Positions 35,674 through 44,020 of a stretch of 64,000 nucleotides of DNA are shown one piece after another. Each line of letters opens with the position of its first letter. Positions within the stretch are counted from its first letter, which is position 1. The DNA lies in NCBI GenBank assembly GCA_040766745.1, contig JAXGPX010000001.1, positions 496,001 through 560,000 on the forward strand, given 5' to 3'. The DNA is from JAXGPX01 sp040766745 (GTDB taxonomy: Bacteria; Bacillota; Sulfobacillia; Fermentithermobacillales; Fermentithermobacillaceae). Made by a program: the position numbers and the translations under genes. Below the pieces are notes generated by a model. It was not told where the DNA came from. It was given only the letters and a program-made list of their open reading frames with translations, and did no database searches.

Positions 35674-37197
35674 TTATTCGAAAACCCTCTGCCTGTATGA
35701 CAAGGCTTCCGCCACATGTTCTTCTTCTATCCTTGCTGCAAGCGCCAGGTCAGCTATTGAAGCTGCTACTCTAATCACGCGGTAGTAGGCCCTCGCCGAA
35801 AGCCCCATCCGGTTATACGCATCAAGGAGCAATTTTCTTGCACTCCTTGAAACGCTGAGCAGTGTAGACAATTCTTTGGGCCCCATTTCTGAGTTGGTCA
35901 AATAGCTTGTACCCTTGAGACGCGCTCGCTGCAGCCCCCTGGCTGTTGTCACTCTCTGCTTGACTGTGGCACCACACTCTTGACTTGAAGTTCCGGTTAA
36001 GTCTTCTACATCTACCCTTTGTACCTGAATGCAGATGTCGATTCGATCTAGAAGAGGCCCGTTAACTCTGGACAAATACTGCCGTCTCTGGTACTCGGTA
36101 CAAATACAGTCCTGTATGCTGCTGCCCCAAAAACCACACTGGCATGGATTCATCGCTCCCGCTAGCAGTATGCTGCATGGAAAAAGATAGGTTCCCTTAG
36201 CCCGGGTGATGTTTACCACCCCGTCCTCCAAAGGTTGCCTCAGGGCATTGATAATAGAAGGCGAAAATTCAGGAAGCTCATCCAAAAACAACACCCCTCG
36301 GTGGGCAAGGGTTATCTCGCCAGGTTTGGGGTAGGAACCACCGCCTATCATTGCAGCAGCGGTCACTGTGTGATGGGGTGAACGAAACGGGCGCTGCTTG
36401 AGGAGCCCGAAACCGCTTGGAAGCAGGCCTGCAATACTGTGGATCTTGGTTACTGTGACTGCCTCTTCCTGGGACAGGTCAGGCATAATTTCCGGCAGCG
36501 CTTTAGCAAGCAAGCTCTTCCCTGCTCCAGGAGGCCCCACCATAAGAAGATTATGTTCGCCTGCTGCAGCGATTTCGAGGGCCCTTTTGGCAGCATGCTG
36601 TCCCTTGATTTGGTCATAGGCCACTTGATGTGCATCGCCGGCCTGCAAGTTCCAGGATGCCTCCACAGGGGGAGTAAGGGGCCTTTTTCCTTCCAAGAAC
36701 CCGGCAACTTCTGCCAGGGTCCGGCCTATCAGTACATCGAATTCATTCAGGAAGGCTACCTCGCCTTGATTTTCCAGGGGAATAACAACGCCTTTGACCC
36801 CCGAGGCCCGTAATGCCAACGCCATGGCAAGCACTCCGGGCACAGGCCTTATACTCCCGTCGAGAGCCAGTTCGCCCAGAAATCCGTACTCTTTGATACG
36901 CGAGTTCAGCGGGATTTGCCGGGACGCAGCCAGAAGAGAGACTGCCATTGCCAAATCCAGCTGCGTCCCCTCTTTGTGAAGGCCGGCTGGTGCCAGGTTC
37001 ACAGTGATTCTTCGCGAAGGAATTTCGAAGTCCGAATTCTTGACTGCCGAACGGACTCTGTGCTTTGCTTCCCGTACTGAAGTATCAGGCATGCCTACTA
37101 TTTCGAGACATGGCAATCCCCCAGATACGTCGACCTCGACAACAACACAGAATCCGTCTACGCCAGACACTGTTGCACTGTACACGGAAGAAAACAA
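35674..37197 (-). CDS. comM: YifB/ComM-type Mg-chelatase-like AAA+ ATPase
   Basis: 507 residues. N-terminal Lon-like domain (MFSSVYSATVSGVDGFCVVVEVDVSGG, cut here), Walker A GPPGAGKS, Walker B GVLFLDELPEF, and a C-terminal four-Cys-containing Mg-chelatase domain (CPCQCGFWG-like NPCQCGFWG). ComM promotes branch migration in transformation, which suits the neighbouring dprA block, although natural competence cannot be shown here. The start is TTG at 37197, seven bases after GGAGG. Confidence 0.9.
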   Translation of the reverse strand: MFSSVYSATVSGVDGFCVVVEVDVSGGLPCLEIVGMPDTSVREAKHRVRSAVKNSDFEIPSRRITVNLAPAGLHKEGTQLDLAMAVSLLAASRQIPLNSRIKEYGFLGELALDGSIRPVPGVLAMALALRASGVKGVVIPLENQGEVAFLNEFDVLIGRTLAEVAGFLEGKRPLTPPVEASWNLQAGDAHQVAYDQIKGQHAAKRALEIAAAGEHNLLMVGPPGAGKSLLAKALPEIMPDLSQEEAVTVTKIHSIAGLLPSGFGLLKQRPFRSPHHTVTAAAMIGGGSYPKPGEITLAHRGVLFLDELPEFSPSIINALRQPLEDGVVNITRAKGTYLFPCSILLAGAMNPCQCGFWGSSIQDCICTEYQRRQYLSRVNGPLLDRIDICIQVQRVDVEDLTGTSSQECGATVKQRVTTARGLQRARLKGTSYLTNSEMGPKELSTLLSVSRSARKLLLDAYNRMGLSARAYYRVIRVAASIADLALAARIEEEHVAEALSYRQRVFE

Positions 37198-37338
37198 ACG
37201 AATACCTCCGGTTAGTTGTATTGCCTGGCAGGGAATATAGATGCTGTCCCGTCCTGGTAATAGGCAGCCCGAGGCCCAACAGCCCCGTGTTCTGACAAGA
37301 TTATATCAAGGCTTACAACTTATGGCAATACGTTCGCC

Positions 37339-38358
37339 TCAAACTCCAGGAAGTAATTTACGGCCTGAAGGGTCAACAAGAATCGACAGCCCCATTTTTT
37401 CTTTAACCCGCTTTAGAACCTGAGAGCTTACCTGGTTCGCTTTTTCTGCCCCTTGCCGAAGTATACCTCGAAGTTGTCCTGAACTTTCATATTGTCTGTA
37501 CCGCTCTTGTACCGGTGCCAGAGTCTCGATAATCACATCAGCCAGTTCCTTCTTAAAATCAGCATAGCCTCTGCCTTCAAAATGAGCTTCAATTTCGGGG
37601 AAAGTCTTTCCTGTGCATAACGAATATATGGTCATCAAGTTGGCTACTGCCGGCTTTTCATCAGGCAGGTACACGATTTCCCGGCCCGAATCCGTAACTG
37701 CCCGGCGAATCTTCCTGGCAATTTCGTCCTTAGTGTCAGCAAGGCTTATATAACCCAATGGATCAGGGTCAGACTTAGACATCTTCTTATCCGGATCCTG
37801 CAGCGATTTTAACCTGGCTCCAAATTGAGGGATCAGGGGCTCGGGTATTTTGAAAGTTCTCCCATAACGGCTGTTGAATCTTTCTGCCACGTCCCTGCAT
37901 AGTTCTACGTGTTGTTTTTGATCTTCTCCAACGGGAACAATGTCGGAATCGTACAGCAGGATGTCTGCAGCCATCAATGCAGGATAGGTAAACAATCCAG
38001 CTGAAACCGATTCTTTGCCTTCCGATTTGTCTTTGAACTGAGTCATTCTCGACAGCTCGCCAAAAGTGGCAACGCACTCTAAAATCCATCCTAGTTCGGC
38101 GTGAGTGGGAACATCTGACTGAACAAACAGCGTAGCTTTTTCCGGGTCAAGCCCTGCAGCAAGATAGTAAAGGGCAGTGTCCTGGATCTTCCGGGGAAGT
38201 TTCTTGGGGTCCTGGTACACTGTTATTGCATGCAAGTCTACTATGCAATAGTAGCAGTCGTATTCGTTCTGAAACTCGGCAAACCTGTTTATTGCACCAA
38301 AATAGTTCCCAAGGTGCAATAATCCTGATGGTTGAACACCTGAAAACGCTCTTTTCAA
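37339..38358 (-). CDS. trpS: Tryptophanyl-tRNA synthetase
   Basis: 339 residues, class I synthetase charging tRNA-Trp. HIGH-type motif GLLHLGN at 12-18 and KMSKS at 192-196 are intact. Start TTG at 38358 after GGAGGG at 8 bases. The leader upstream is a T-box with a UGG specifier, so it is expected to be induced when tRNA-Trp is uncharged. Confidence 0.97.
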   Translation of the reverse strand: MKRAFSGVQPSGLLHLGNYFGAINRFAEFQNEYDCYYCIVDLHAITVYQDPKKLPRKIQDTALYYLAAGLDPEKATLFVQSDVPTHAELGWILECVATFGELSRMTQFKDKSEGKESVSAGLFTYPALMAADILLYDSDIVPVGEDQKQHVELCRDVAERFNSRYGRTFKIPEPLIPQFGARLKSLQDPDKKMSKSDPDPLGYISLADTKDEIARKIRRAVTDSGREIVYLPDEKPAVANLMTIYSLCTGKTFPEIEAHFEGRGYADFKKELADVIIETLAPVQERYRQYESSGQLRGILRQGAEKANQVSSQVLKRVKEKMGLSILVDPSGRKLLPGV

Positions 38359-38413
38359 CGTGTTTCCCTCCTATTTGCGCACTAGATGCACAAGCAAGTG
38401 ATAACCTAGATCA

Positions 38414-38440
38414 ATAAAAAAAGCCGCCCTCAAGGGACGG
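38414..38440 (-). terminator. Terminator of the trpS T-box
   Basis: GC-rich hairpin (CCGTCCC / AGGGCGG with loop TTG region) followed by seven T on the minus strand, between the T-box and the trpS ribosome site. Confidence 0.8.
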
Positions 38441-38590
38441 AATCAAATCCGCGGTGCCACCCCTGTTTCGCCATTCGGCGCGTCTCATTTCAAACAGTGC
38501 TCCCAAGCCCATTCACACAGGCAACCGGACACCGGGCTCCCACCGCCCCCGGCTCGCTTAGCCCTGAACCTGTGTTACTATTCTTGTTCA
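38414..38590 (-). promoter_or_regulatory. T-box leader of trpS, Trp specifier
   Basis: Read on the minus strand: a GAACAAGAATAGTA element (38590-38577) opens Stem I, which is closed by ACACAGG pairing with CCTGTGT. The specifier loop reads GAA-UGG (UGG at 38511-38509), the Trp codon. The T-box proper, AGGGGTGGCACCGCGG, is at 38464-38449, and an intrinsic terminator (CCGTCCC...GGGCGG then seven T) ends at about 38414. Uncharged tRNA-Trp should stabilise the antiterminator. This matches trpS directly downstream. Confidence 0.9.
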
Positions 38591-38759
38591 TTGCACCATT
38601 CATATTCGACTGTCCAGAGTCCAACGTATCCTTTGCTTACCGTCATTCAGGCCTAGCCTGAATGGTTCAACCGATTACACAAATTTATACCACATCATCC
38701 AAGTCTCTATCAAGTGCCAGGCATTTCAGATAATCTGGCCACCGGCCTACCTGCGCGTT

Positions 38760-38969
38760 GTGCATTCGCAGCACTATTTCGGGTACTACTATGATATGCA
38801 CATTCTCGGAGTGATGATCGCACTTGGTATAGGGGTATACACTTTGTCCTGGGCTTGGATCCTCCTAAAGGACGGAAACCGTGCAGGGGCATTCTGGTCA
38901 TTTCTTCTTGCAGTAAGTTCTACAGGCGTAACCTTGTACTACTTCATTCGCCATGGTTTTTATCCATGA
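38760..38969 (+). CDS. Small two-helix membrane protein, unknown
   Basis: 69 residues with two hydrophobic segments (about 12-32 and 42-62) separated by a charged turn (LLKDGNRAG), ending IRHGFYP. No family recognised. The composition looks like a real membrane peptide, but the GTG start at 38760 has no ribosome site; ATG at 38796 would give 57 residues. Located between the T-box leader and sdaAA on the opposite strand. Confidence 0.5.
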   Translation: MHSQHYFGYYYDMHILGVMIALGIGVYTLSWAWILLKDGNRAGAFWSFLLAVSSTGVTLYYFIRHGFYP

Positions 38970-38980
38970 AGACTTATGGA

Positions 38981-39015
38981 CACTTAGACCTGTTCTAAAG
39001 CAGGGAGTCTAAGTG
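38981..39015. terminator. Hairpin between convergent genes
   Basis: CACTTAGAC (38981-38989) pairs perfectly with GTCTAAGTG (39007-39015), with inner CTG/CAG pairing possible. It lies just after the small membrane protein and just before the end of sdaAA. No T run follows on either strand, so termination activity is only suggested. Confidence 0.35.
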
Positions 39016-39023
39016 ACAGTTCA

Positions 39024-39890
39024 TTAATTGCTTCGGCTTTCCAGCCTGCGGGCTGTCTCAGTAACGGCCAGCCCACCTTGTGAGGTCTCCCTGAGGCTAG
39101 GCGGAATACACCTTCCAACTTGAGCCATTGCTGTAATGGCCTCATCGGGAGGAATGAAACTTCTGACTCCGGCAAGGGCCATCTCGGCAGCCGAAAGTGA
39201 CACTGCTGCCGACGTAGCATTACGTTTGATACAGGGTACCTCAACCAACCCGGCAACAGGATCGCAAACCAATCCCATCAGACCTTTCAATGCAATGGCT
39301 GCAGCATGGATGCAGTCTTCAGGAGAACCGCCGCCCATCTGGGCGAGGCCTGCAGCCGCCATAGCCGCGGCGGAACCACATTCGGCCTGGCATCCTCCCT
39401 CGGAGCCTGCCAGAGTTGCTTTTTCGGCTATTACCTGGCCTACAAGGCCAGAAGCACACAATGCATCTATTACTGCATTATCGTCAAGGCCTAGGAATTC
39501 TGCCAGGGCCAGAAAAGTTCCAGGTATGACACCACAAGATCCTGCTGTTGGTGCAGCAACGATTTTACCCATACATGCATTGACTTCGGCTACTGCGAGG
39601 GCATAGGCTACTGCCCTGACTAAGAGCTCATTCCCCGAAAACGTCTTTCTATCCATGAGGCGTTGCATGACTCTGAACCCATCCCCGCCTGAAAGTCCGC
39701 TTCTTGACCTCCGCCCAGGATCGGAAAGTCCATCCTTTACGGCTTGCTTCATAACCGAGAACATGTCCGAGACTCTCTTGATTATCTCCTGTGCAGGTGT
39801 TCCCGATTCTTCCGCTTCAATCGCTACAGCCAGCTGCCCTAATGACATACATTTTGCCTTGGCTTGTGCACCCAGTTCATTTAACATCAT
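39024..39890 (-). CDS. sdaAA: L-serine dehydratase, iron-sulfur-dependent, alpha subunit
   Basis: 288 residues. Converts L-serine to pyruvate and ammonia with the beta subunit. The Cys residues for the [4Fe-4S] cluster are visible in GSCGVIPG, GGCQAECGSA and GLVEVPCIKRN regions. The cluster is oxygen-labile, consistent with an anaerobic organism. It begins 39 bases after the sdaAB stop; ATG at 39890. Length is typical for the two-subunit type. Confidence 0.95.
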   Translation of the reverse strand: MMLNELGAQAKAKCMSLGQLAVAIEAEESGTPAQEIIKRVSDMFSVMKQAVKDGLSDPGRRSRSGLSGGDGFRVMQRLMDRKTFSGNELLVRAVAYALAVAEVNACMGKIVAAPTAGSCGVIPGTFLALAEFLGLDDNAVIDALCASGLVGQVIAEKATLAGSEGGCQAECGSAAAMAAAGLAQMGGGSPEDCIHAAAIALKGLMGLVCDPVAGLVEVPCIKRNATSAAVSLSAAEMALAGVRSFIPPDEAITAMAQVGRCIPPSLRETSQGGLAVTETARRLESRSN

Positions 39891-39929
39891 GCCATGAAAG
39901 CCCCCTTGTCTCCCAATCTTGTTTCGGGT

Positions 39930-40592
39930 TCAAATCGATGCAACGCAAATAACCTGCTCTACACTACTGTACCGCCGGACGGCCTCAACCAGTTCACCTG
40001 GTATCTCTTGATCTGTCTCAATTACTGCTATTGCCATCTTGCCCCGTCCGGATCTGGTTACTCTCATGGTAGCTATGTTTATATCCATGGCTGCAAAGGC
40101 CTGGGTTACTGCGGCGATAATGCCGGGCCTATCCTGATACCTGACTACAAGAGTAGGCCTCTCCCCAGATATGCTTACAGGAAGGCCTGATATCTCAAAG
40201 ACTTCAACTCTCCCGCCTCCTATGGAAGACCCTGTTACAGAAATGGCCTTCCCACTAAGCCCAACAAGTTCCAGTCTAACAGTATTGGGGTGTACATCCC
40301 CAAGGTCCTTTGCCGCCATGAAAACCTCAAGTCCTGCCTGCTTTGCATAGTCAAACGCCTGTCTTATTCGATTATCATCTGTGGAAAATCCCAACAGTCC
40401 TCCGACCAGGGCAAGGTCAGTTCCGTGTCCTTGGCATGTAGCCGCAAAGGACCCATGAAGAGTAACCGTAGCCTGTACAGGAGGTTCACCAAGTAATGCC
40501 CTGGCAAGGTTTCCCAACCTGGCCGCTCCTGCAGTATGTGAACTTGACGGCCCTATCATGATTGGGCCTAGGACATCAAATAGGCTTGGCAT
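39930..40592 (-). CDS. sdaAB: L-serine dehydratase, iron-sulfur-dependent, beta subunit
   Basis: 220 residues. N-terminal DVLGPIMIGPSSSHTAGA is the conserved start of the family, and the C-terminal 75 residues form an ACT regulatory domain (TLVVRYQDRPGIIAAVTQAF, key part QDRPGIIAAV). ATG at 40592 has GAGGTGA at the right spacing; an upstream GTG at 40601 is within the site. First gene of the sdaAB-sdaAA pair. Confidence 0.93.
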   Translation of the reverse strand: MPSLFDVLGPIMIGPSSSHTAGAARLGNLARALLGEPPVQATVTLHGSFAATCQGHGTDLALVGGLLGFSTDDNRIRQAFDYAKQAGLEVFMAAKDLGDVHPNTVRLELVGLSGKAISVTGSSIGGGRVEVFEISGLPVSISGERPTLVVRYQDRPGIIAAVTQAFAAMDINIATMRVTRSGRGKMAIAVIETDQEIPGELVEAVRRYSSVEQVICVASI

Positions 40593-40631
40593 GTAATTCA
40601 CCTCACTAGATATGCATGGACACTTAATCAG

Positions 40632-40660
40632 ATTCTAGCATAAATCTGCATGCCTAATGG
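40632..40660 (-). promoter_or_regulatory. Candidate extended -10 promoter of sdaAB
   Basis: On the minus strand TGCTAGAAT forms an extended -10 (TAGAAT at 40637-40632, five of six) about 40 bases before the sdaAB start; the -35 is poor. Confidence 0.35.
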
Positions 40661-40679
40661 TGAGGCAATGTGTATTAAG

Positions 40680-40707
40680 AGAAAAAGCCCGGGGCAATCC
40701 CGGGCTT
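40680..40707 (-). terminator. Intrinsic terminator after the luxR-type gene
   Basis: On the minus strand AAGCCCGGG (40707-40699) pairs with CCCGGGCTT (40693-40685), 5-base loop, and the RNA continues UUUCUCUU. Closes the yqeG-pilT-like-luxR operon. Confidence 0.88.
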
Positions 40708-40789
40708 ATATGTAGCTGTCGCATCTCGGGGGGTGATCTGCAACAACCAAAAAACATCTCGTATAACATAATCGACAGAAGATCTTTTT

Positions 40790-41476
40790 TTATGTAGGAC
40801 CGAAAGACCCATTCTCATGAGACAAAAGGCCCTTTACTACAGCCATGGCAGCTTGAGTTCTGTCTCTGACCCCGAGTTTCTTGAAGGCACTGTATAGATG
40901 GTTTTTTACAGTCTTCTCGCTGATGAACAGTTCTTCTGCTATGGCCCTGTTTGACATTCCCCTGGCAACAAGCCTCAGAGTTTCTAGTTCTCTTTCGCTA
41001 AGCCTCTTAACATCAGAGTCTTGGGCTTCAGGAGTTCCAAGGATATCGCCGGCAACCGAAGAGTTGAAAAACGGCACATTGTTGATAATCGAAGAAGAGA
41101 TATACAGATCCCCTCTGGCGGCAGCTGCAACAGCAGCAATAATCTGTTCGTTGGCGGCATGTTCATCAATAAATGCCAACACACCTGCTCTGTAGAAATC
41201 CAGAATATTAATGCAGCCCAAACCATTGTCAATGAGTGCGAACCTTGTTTCGGGATGCTTTCTTCTAAGAAGGTACAAGCTATCTAAGAGTTGGTGCTTA
41301 TCAGAACTATGAAGGTTGAAGATAACAACGTCATATTCTTTCAATGATTGCTGCCTGAAAAGGCCGTCAATCGAACCTGCGTAGCGCAAACGGACATCTA
41401 TGCTTCTGGTATTAAGAATCGCCTGGAATCCTTTCTGCCACACCGGTTTTTCTACAGCCACTAATACGTTAAGCAT
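40790..41476 (-). CDS. LuxR/NarL-type regulator with degenerate receiver
   Basis: 228 residues. The C-terminal helix-turn-helix (about 160-215) is canonical: LSERELETLRLVARGMSNRAIAEELFISEKTVKNHLYSAFKKLGV (in parts). The N-terminal receiver fold is kept but the acceptor Asp is Asn54 (VIFNLHSSD), the acidic pair is V8-E9 and the switch Lys is gone, so it is probably not phosphorylated. Start ATG 41476, GGAGG at 6 bases. It follows a PilT-like gene in the same operon; no histidine kinase is nearby. Confidence 0.9.
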   Translation of the reverse strand: MLNVLVAVEKPVWQKGFQAILNTRSIDVRLRYAGSIDGLFRQQSLKEYDVVIFNLHSSDKHQLLDSLYLLRRKHPETRFALIDNGLGCINILDFYRAGVLAFIDEHAANEQIIAAVAAAARGDLYISSSIINNVPFFNSSVAGDILGTPEAQDSDVKRLSERELETLRLVARGMSNRAIAEELFISEKTVKNHLYSAFKKLGVRDRTQAAMAVVKGLLSHENGSFGPT

Positions 41477-41527
41477 GAAATGCCTCCAGTGAAAAGGTCT
41501 CCTTTGTATCATCGAAGAAATGCCGGC

Positions 41528-42538
41528 CTAGATAAGTCCCTTAGCAGACAAACGCTCTTTACTTTTCTCCAAAGTCTCCATACCATATTTGGCGCCGGTC
41601 GGAATTGTCTCAGATATTCGGGCAAATTTGCCTTCTTTGAGGAGGTTGTTGACAGGTTCAGTTCCTGACAGAACTTCAGCAGCAGGTACGATATTGTCTA
41701 TTCCCTTGAGGAGTTCAAGATATACGGCAAACCTAAAAACCCTGGAAAGCCTGTACCTGAAATCCTTGCGCGTATTAGGGTCTACTGCGTTCACCAGAGC
41801 CTCTAACCCGTGGGCAGTATCAGTACTTTGCACTCCCAGGAACACCTGGGCCCCGTTCTCTGCAACAAAGAGAGATTGCTCAAGGATTTTCTGATTTGGA
41901 AGCATGTCAACTACTGCAATATCGGGAACAACTGCTGATAGGTTCGGAACCGCTGCGCCTGTATGATGAATATCAGGTATCTCAAACTGGCATATGAAGG
42001 ACATGCCAGGCGTAAATGAGTATTCTGCTGCCTGGGATATCCAGACAATGTGTTTCGCTGATGTTTGATTTACCTTTTCTACCAAGGATGCAAGGGCTGT
42101 GCTCCTTCCTGAACGAGGCTTGCTGCATACGAGAAACACCCCCTGCCCTTTGCATGGGAATTCTCCAATAACCTCTGCAAGGCCAAGTGATTCAAGATTC
42201 GGTGGGATTTCATCTGTTATGTGTATTACAAGGGCAGGGCCCTTTACCGTCATTGCCACATCTACCCTGCATCTCAAGCCCGGCGCCTGAGCAAACGCAA
42301 ACCGTGCATAGCCTGTGAGACTAAACATATGCCTGTGGGATTCAGGCATCTTCTCGTTTATGAATTCAAGTATTTGAGGTTCAGTCACTTCAAAACCTGC
42401 CAGAGGCTTGAGTTCCCTCAGACCCACCTTTGCCAGTGGGTAACTGTCTCTAGCTATGTAAAGATACGAAACATTGCTTTTAGCAGCTGCATCTACAATT
42501 CGGGAAATGGCCGATCCTGCATCCCTGCTTTTTGACAT
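41528..42538 (-). CDS. Degenerate PilT/VirB11-like ATPase
   Basis: 336 residues in the PilT/GspE fold. The N-terminal half matches the PilT N-domain (KSNVSYLYIARD, ITDEIPPNLESLGLAEVI). Key residues are lost: the Walker A site reads SKPRSGRST (139-147) with Arg145 in place of Lys, the Walker B stretch reads DIAVVDMLPN, and the His box is replaced by QST. I infer a pseudo-ATPase with a scaffolding or sensor role. No pilin or type IV pilus genes occur in the window. ATG 42538, AAAGGGG upstream; 15 bases after yqeG. Confidence 0.8.
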   Translation of the reverse strand: MSKSRDAGSAISRIVDAAAKSNVSYLYIARDSYPLAKVGLRELKPLAGFEVTEPQILEFINEKMPESHRHMFSLTGYARFAFAQAPGLRCRVDVAMTVKGPALVIHITDEIPPNLESLGLAEVIGEFPCKGQGVFLVCSKPRSGRSTALASLVEKVNQTSAKHIVWISQAAEYSFTPGMSFICQFEIPDIHHTGAAVPNLSAVVPDIAVVDMLPNQKILEQSLFVAENGAQVFLGVQSTDTAHGLEALVNAVDPNTRKDFRYRLSRVFRFAVYLELLKGIDNIVPAAEVLSGTEPVNNLLKEGKFARISETIPTGAKYGMETLEKSKERLSAKGLI

Positions 42539-42553
42539 GCCGGCATACCCCTT

Positions 42554-43108
42554 TCAATCTTTCTGTTGTTGCCGGGTCCACTGAGGAAGATCAACGTGTT
42601 GGCGTACTACGTTCTCAATTAGGCGCACAATTCTAGTACCCAGAAACTCTCTACGCCCAATGCGCTCAACCAGCACTGTCCGGCACCCTATAATGTTTCC
42701 TCCAAGGATATCGGTAAAAATCTGGTCGCCGATTACACAGGTTTCGCTGGGCCTTGAATCAAGCAACACCAAGGCTTCTCTGAAGAAACGAGATATGGGC
42801 TTCCTTGCCCCAACTACCAATTTTGTGTTTAGGCTATGGGACAACTTAGTGATAGTCGGAGACGGCCTGGCATTTGTCAAAATAAGAGTCTTGAACCCTT
42901 CTTTATGAAGGGTATTAAACCACTCGGTTAGTTCTTCAGCCACCCTGTAATCACGCCACGGAACAAGGGTGTTGTCCAGATCGGTTATTACTGATGTGAT
43001 TGAATTGTCACTAAGCCACTCAAGCGGCAGATCATAGATTTTTTCAAGGTATAAAGATGGAGTCAAAAGCCGGCCTAGCGGCCTGGCCCGTCTGTTATCG
43101 CTGGCCAT
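42554..43108 (-). CDS. yqeG: YqeG family HAD-type phosphatase
   Basis: 184 residues. HAD nucleophile motif ITDLDNTLVPW, motif II ILTNARPS, and motif III/IV VIGDQIFTDILGGN are present, typical of the YqeG (HAD-IIIA) subfamily found in Bacillota near aroE/yqeH. Substrate unknown. Here it heads an operon with the PilT-like and LuxR-type genes. Its ribosome site (TATAGGGAGGGG) is one arm of an 11-bp inverted repeat in the leader. Confidence 0.9.
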   Translation of the reverse strand: MASDNRRARPLGRLLTPSLYLEKIYDLPLEWLSDNSITSVITDLDNTLVPWRDYRVAEELTEWFNTLHKEGFKTLILTNARPSPTITKLSHSLNTKLVVGARKPISRFFREALVLLDSRPSETCVIGDQIFTDILGGNIIGCRTVLVERIGRREFLGTRIVRLIENVVRQHVDLPQWTRQQQKD

Positions 43109-43115
43109 TCAACCA

Positions 43116-43182
43116 CCCCTCCCTATATTACCAAAGGACATGACATTTATCATAACGAGTCTTTCGGCAGCTATAGGGAGGG
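43116..43182 (-). promoter_or_regulatory. Possible ribosome-site-sequestering hairpin before yqeG
   Basis: CCCTCCCTATA at 43182-43172 (minus strand) is complementary to TATAGGGAGGG at 43127-43117, an 11-bp perfect stem enclosing about 44 bases. The second arm is the yqeG Shine-Dalgarno. If formed, it would hide the site from ribosomes. Confidence 0.55.
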
Positions 43183-43202
43183 ATCAAAGGCTATTTGGCC
43201 AA

Positions 43203-43913
43203 TCAGCGAAAATCACATGCATATGGTTGGCATACTCTGGCCAGTTTACACAAAGCCCTCTTCTCGATGCGGCTCACATAGGAACGGGAGATTCCAAGCA
43301 TTTTTGCGATTTCCCTCTGGGTTTTTTGAAGCTTTCCACCAAGTCCGTATCGAAATTCCAAAACTTGCTTTTCCTTTTCATCTAAGATATCGAATTGGGA
43401 GATTACATTTTCAGCCTGGACCTTGGAAGTTACCACGTCAGCGATATCAGGTTCTTGGTCCTTTACTATATCAATATACGAAACCTCACCATCGTCTGAG
43501 TCAGAGGTAAGTGGCTCAAAAAGGTGGACCTCTAGCTTATTGTTTTTTGTCGCCCTCAAATGCATAAGGATTTCGTTCTCTATGCACTTAGAGGCATACG
43601 TAGCCAGCCTAGTTCCTTTGTCCTGGCGGAAGGTGTTTATGGCCTTGACAAGGCCGATACTGCCAATGGATATGAGGTCTTCAATATCCTGGGGGCTTGG
43701 GTCGAATTTCTTTACAATATGTGCTACAAGCCTTAGATTGTGTTCTACCAGTACATTTCTGCTGCCCATATCGCCTTCTCCTACGGCGTCCAGGTGGCGT
43801 TTCTCATCATCTTCTGAAAGAGGTAACGGGAAGTGATTTCCAGTAAGGTAGCCAAAGCAATTTTGGATTACCTTCAGTAAAATAGAAGCGATGCCGAATA
43901 CAAGTTCGTGCAC
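43203..43913 (-). CDS. sigK: Sporulation RNA polymerase sigma factor SigK
   Basis: 236 residues. Late mother-cell sigma factor that drives coat and cortex genes. Conserved region 2 (NLRLVAHIVKKF, DLISIGSIGLVKAI, YASKCIENEILMHLRA) and region 4 (EKQVLEFRYGLGGKLQKTQREIAKMLGISRSYVSRIEKRAL in parts) are intact, and the hydrophobic N-terminus followed by FPLPLSEDDEK is the pro-sequence removed by SpoIVFB in Bacillus. The gene is continuous, with no skin element. I start at GTG 43913, eight bases after GGAGG; a TTG to 43937 overlaps that site. Confidence 0.93.
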   Translation of the reverse strand: MHELVFGIASILLKVIQNCFGYLTGNHFPLPLSEDDEKRHLDAVGEGDMGSRNVLVEHNLRLVAHIVKKFDPSPQDIEDLISIGSIGLVKAINTFRQDKGTRLATYASKCIENEILMHLRATKNNKLEVHLFEPLTSDSDDGEVSYIDIVKDQEPDIADVVTSKVQAENVISQFDILDEKEKQVLEFRYGLGGKLQKTQREIAKMLGISRSYVSRIEKRALCKLARVCQPYACDFR

Positions 43914-44020
43914 CTCTTGCTCCCTCCGGTCAAACAAAATAGGCCTCTTTTAGTACATCCATATACTATTCAAGCAGGCACTGTTTTGTGCGTGTCCAGA
44001 GAGAGCAAGAGTTCAGTAAA

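Noticed and set aside
41528..42538. Type IV pilus retraction ATPase
   Set aside because: Catalytic Walker A, Walker B and His-box residues are lost and no pilus genes are near, so a functional PilT call is not supported.
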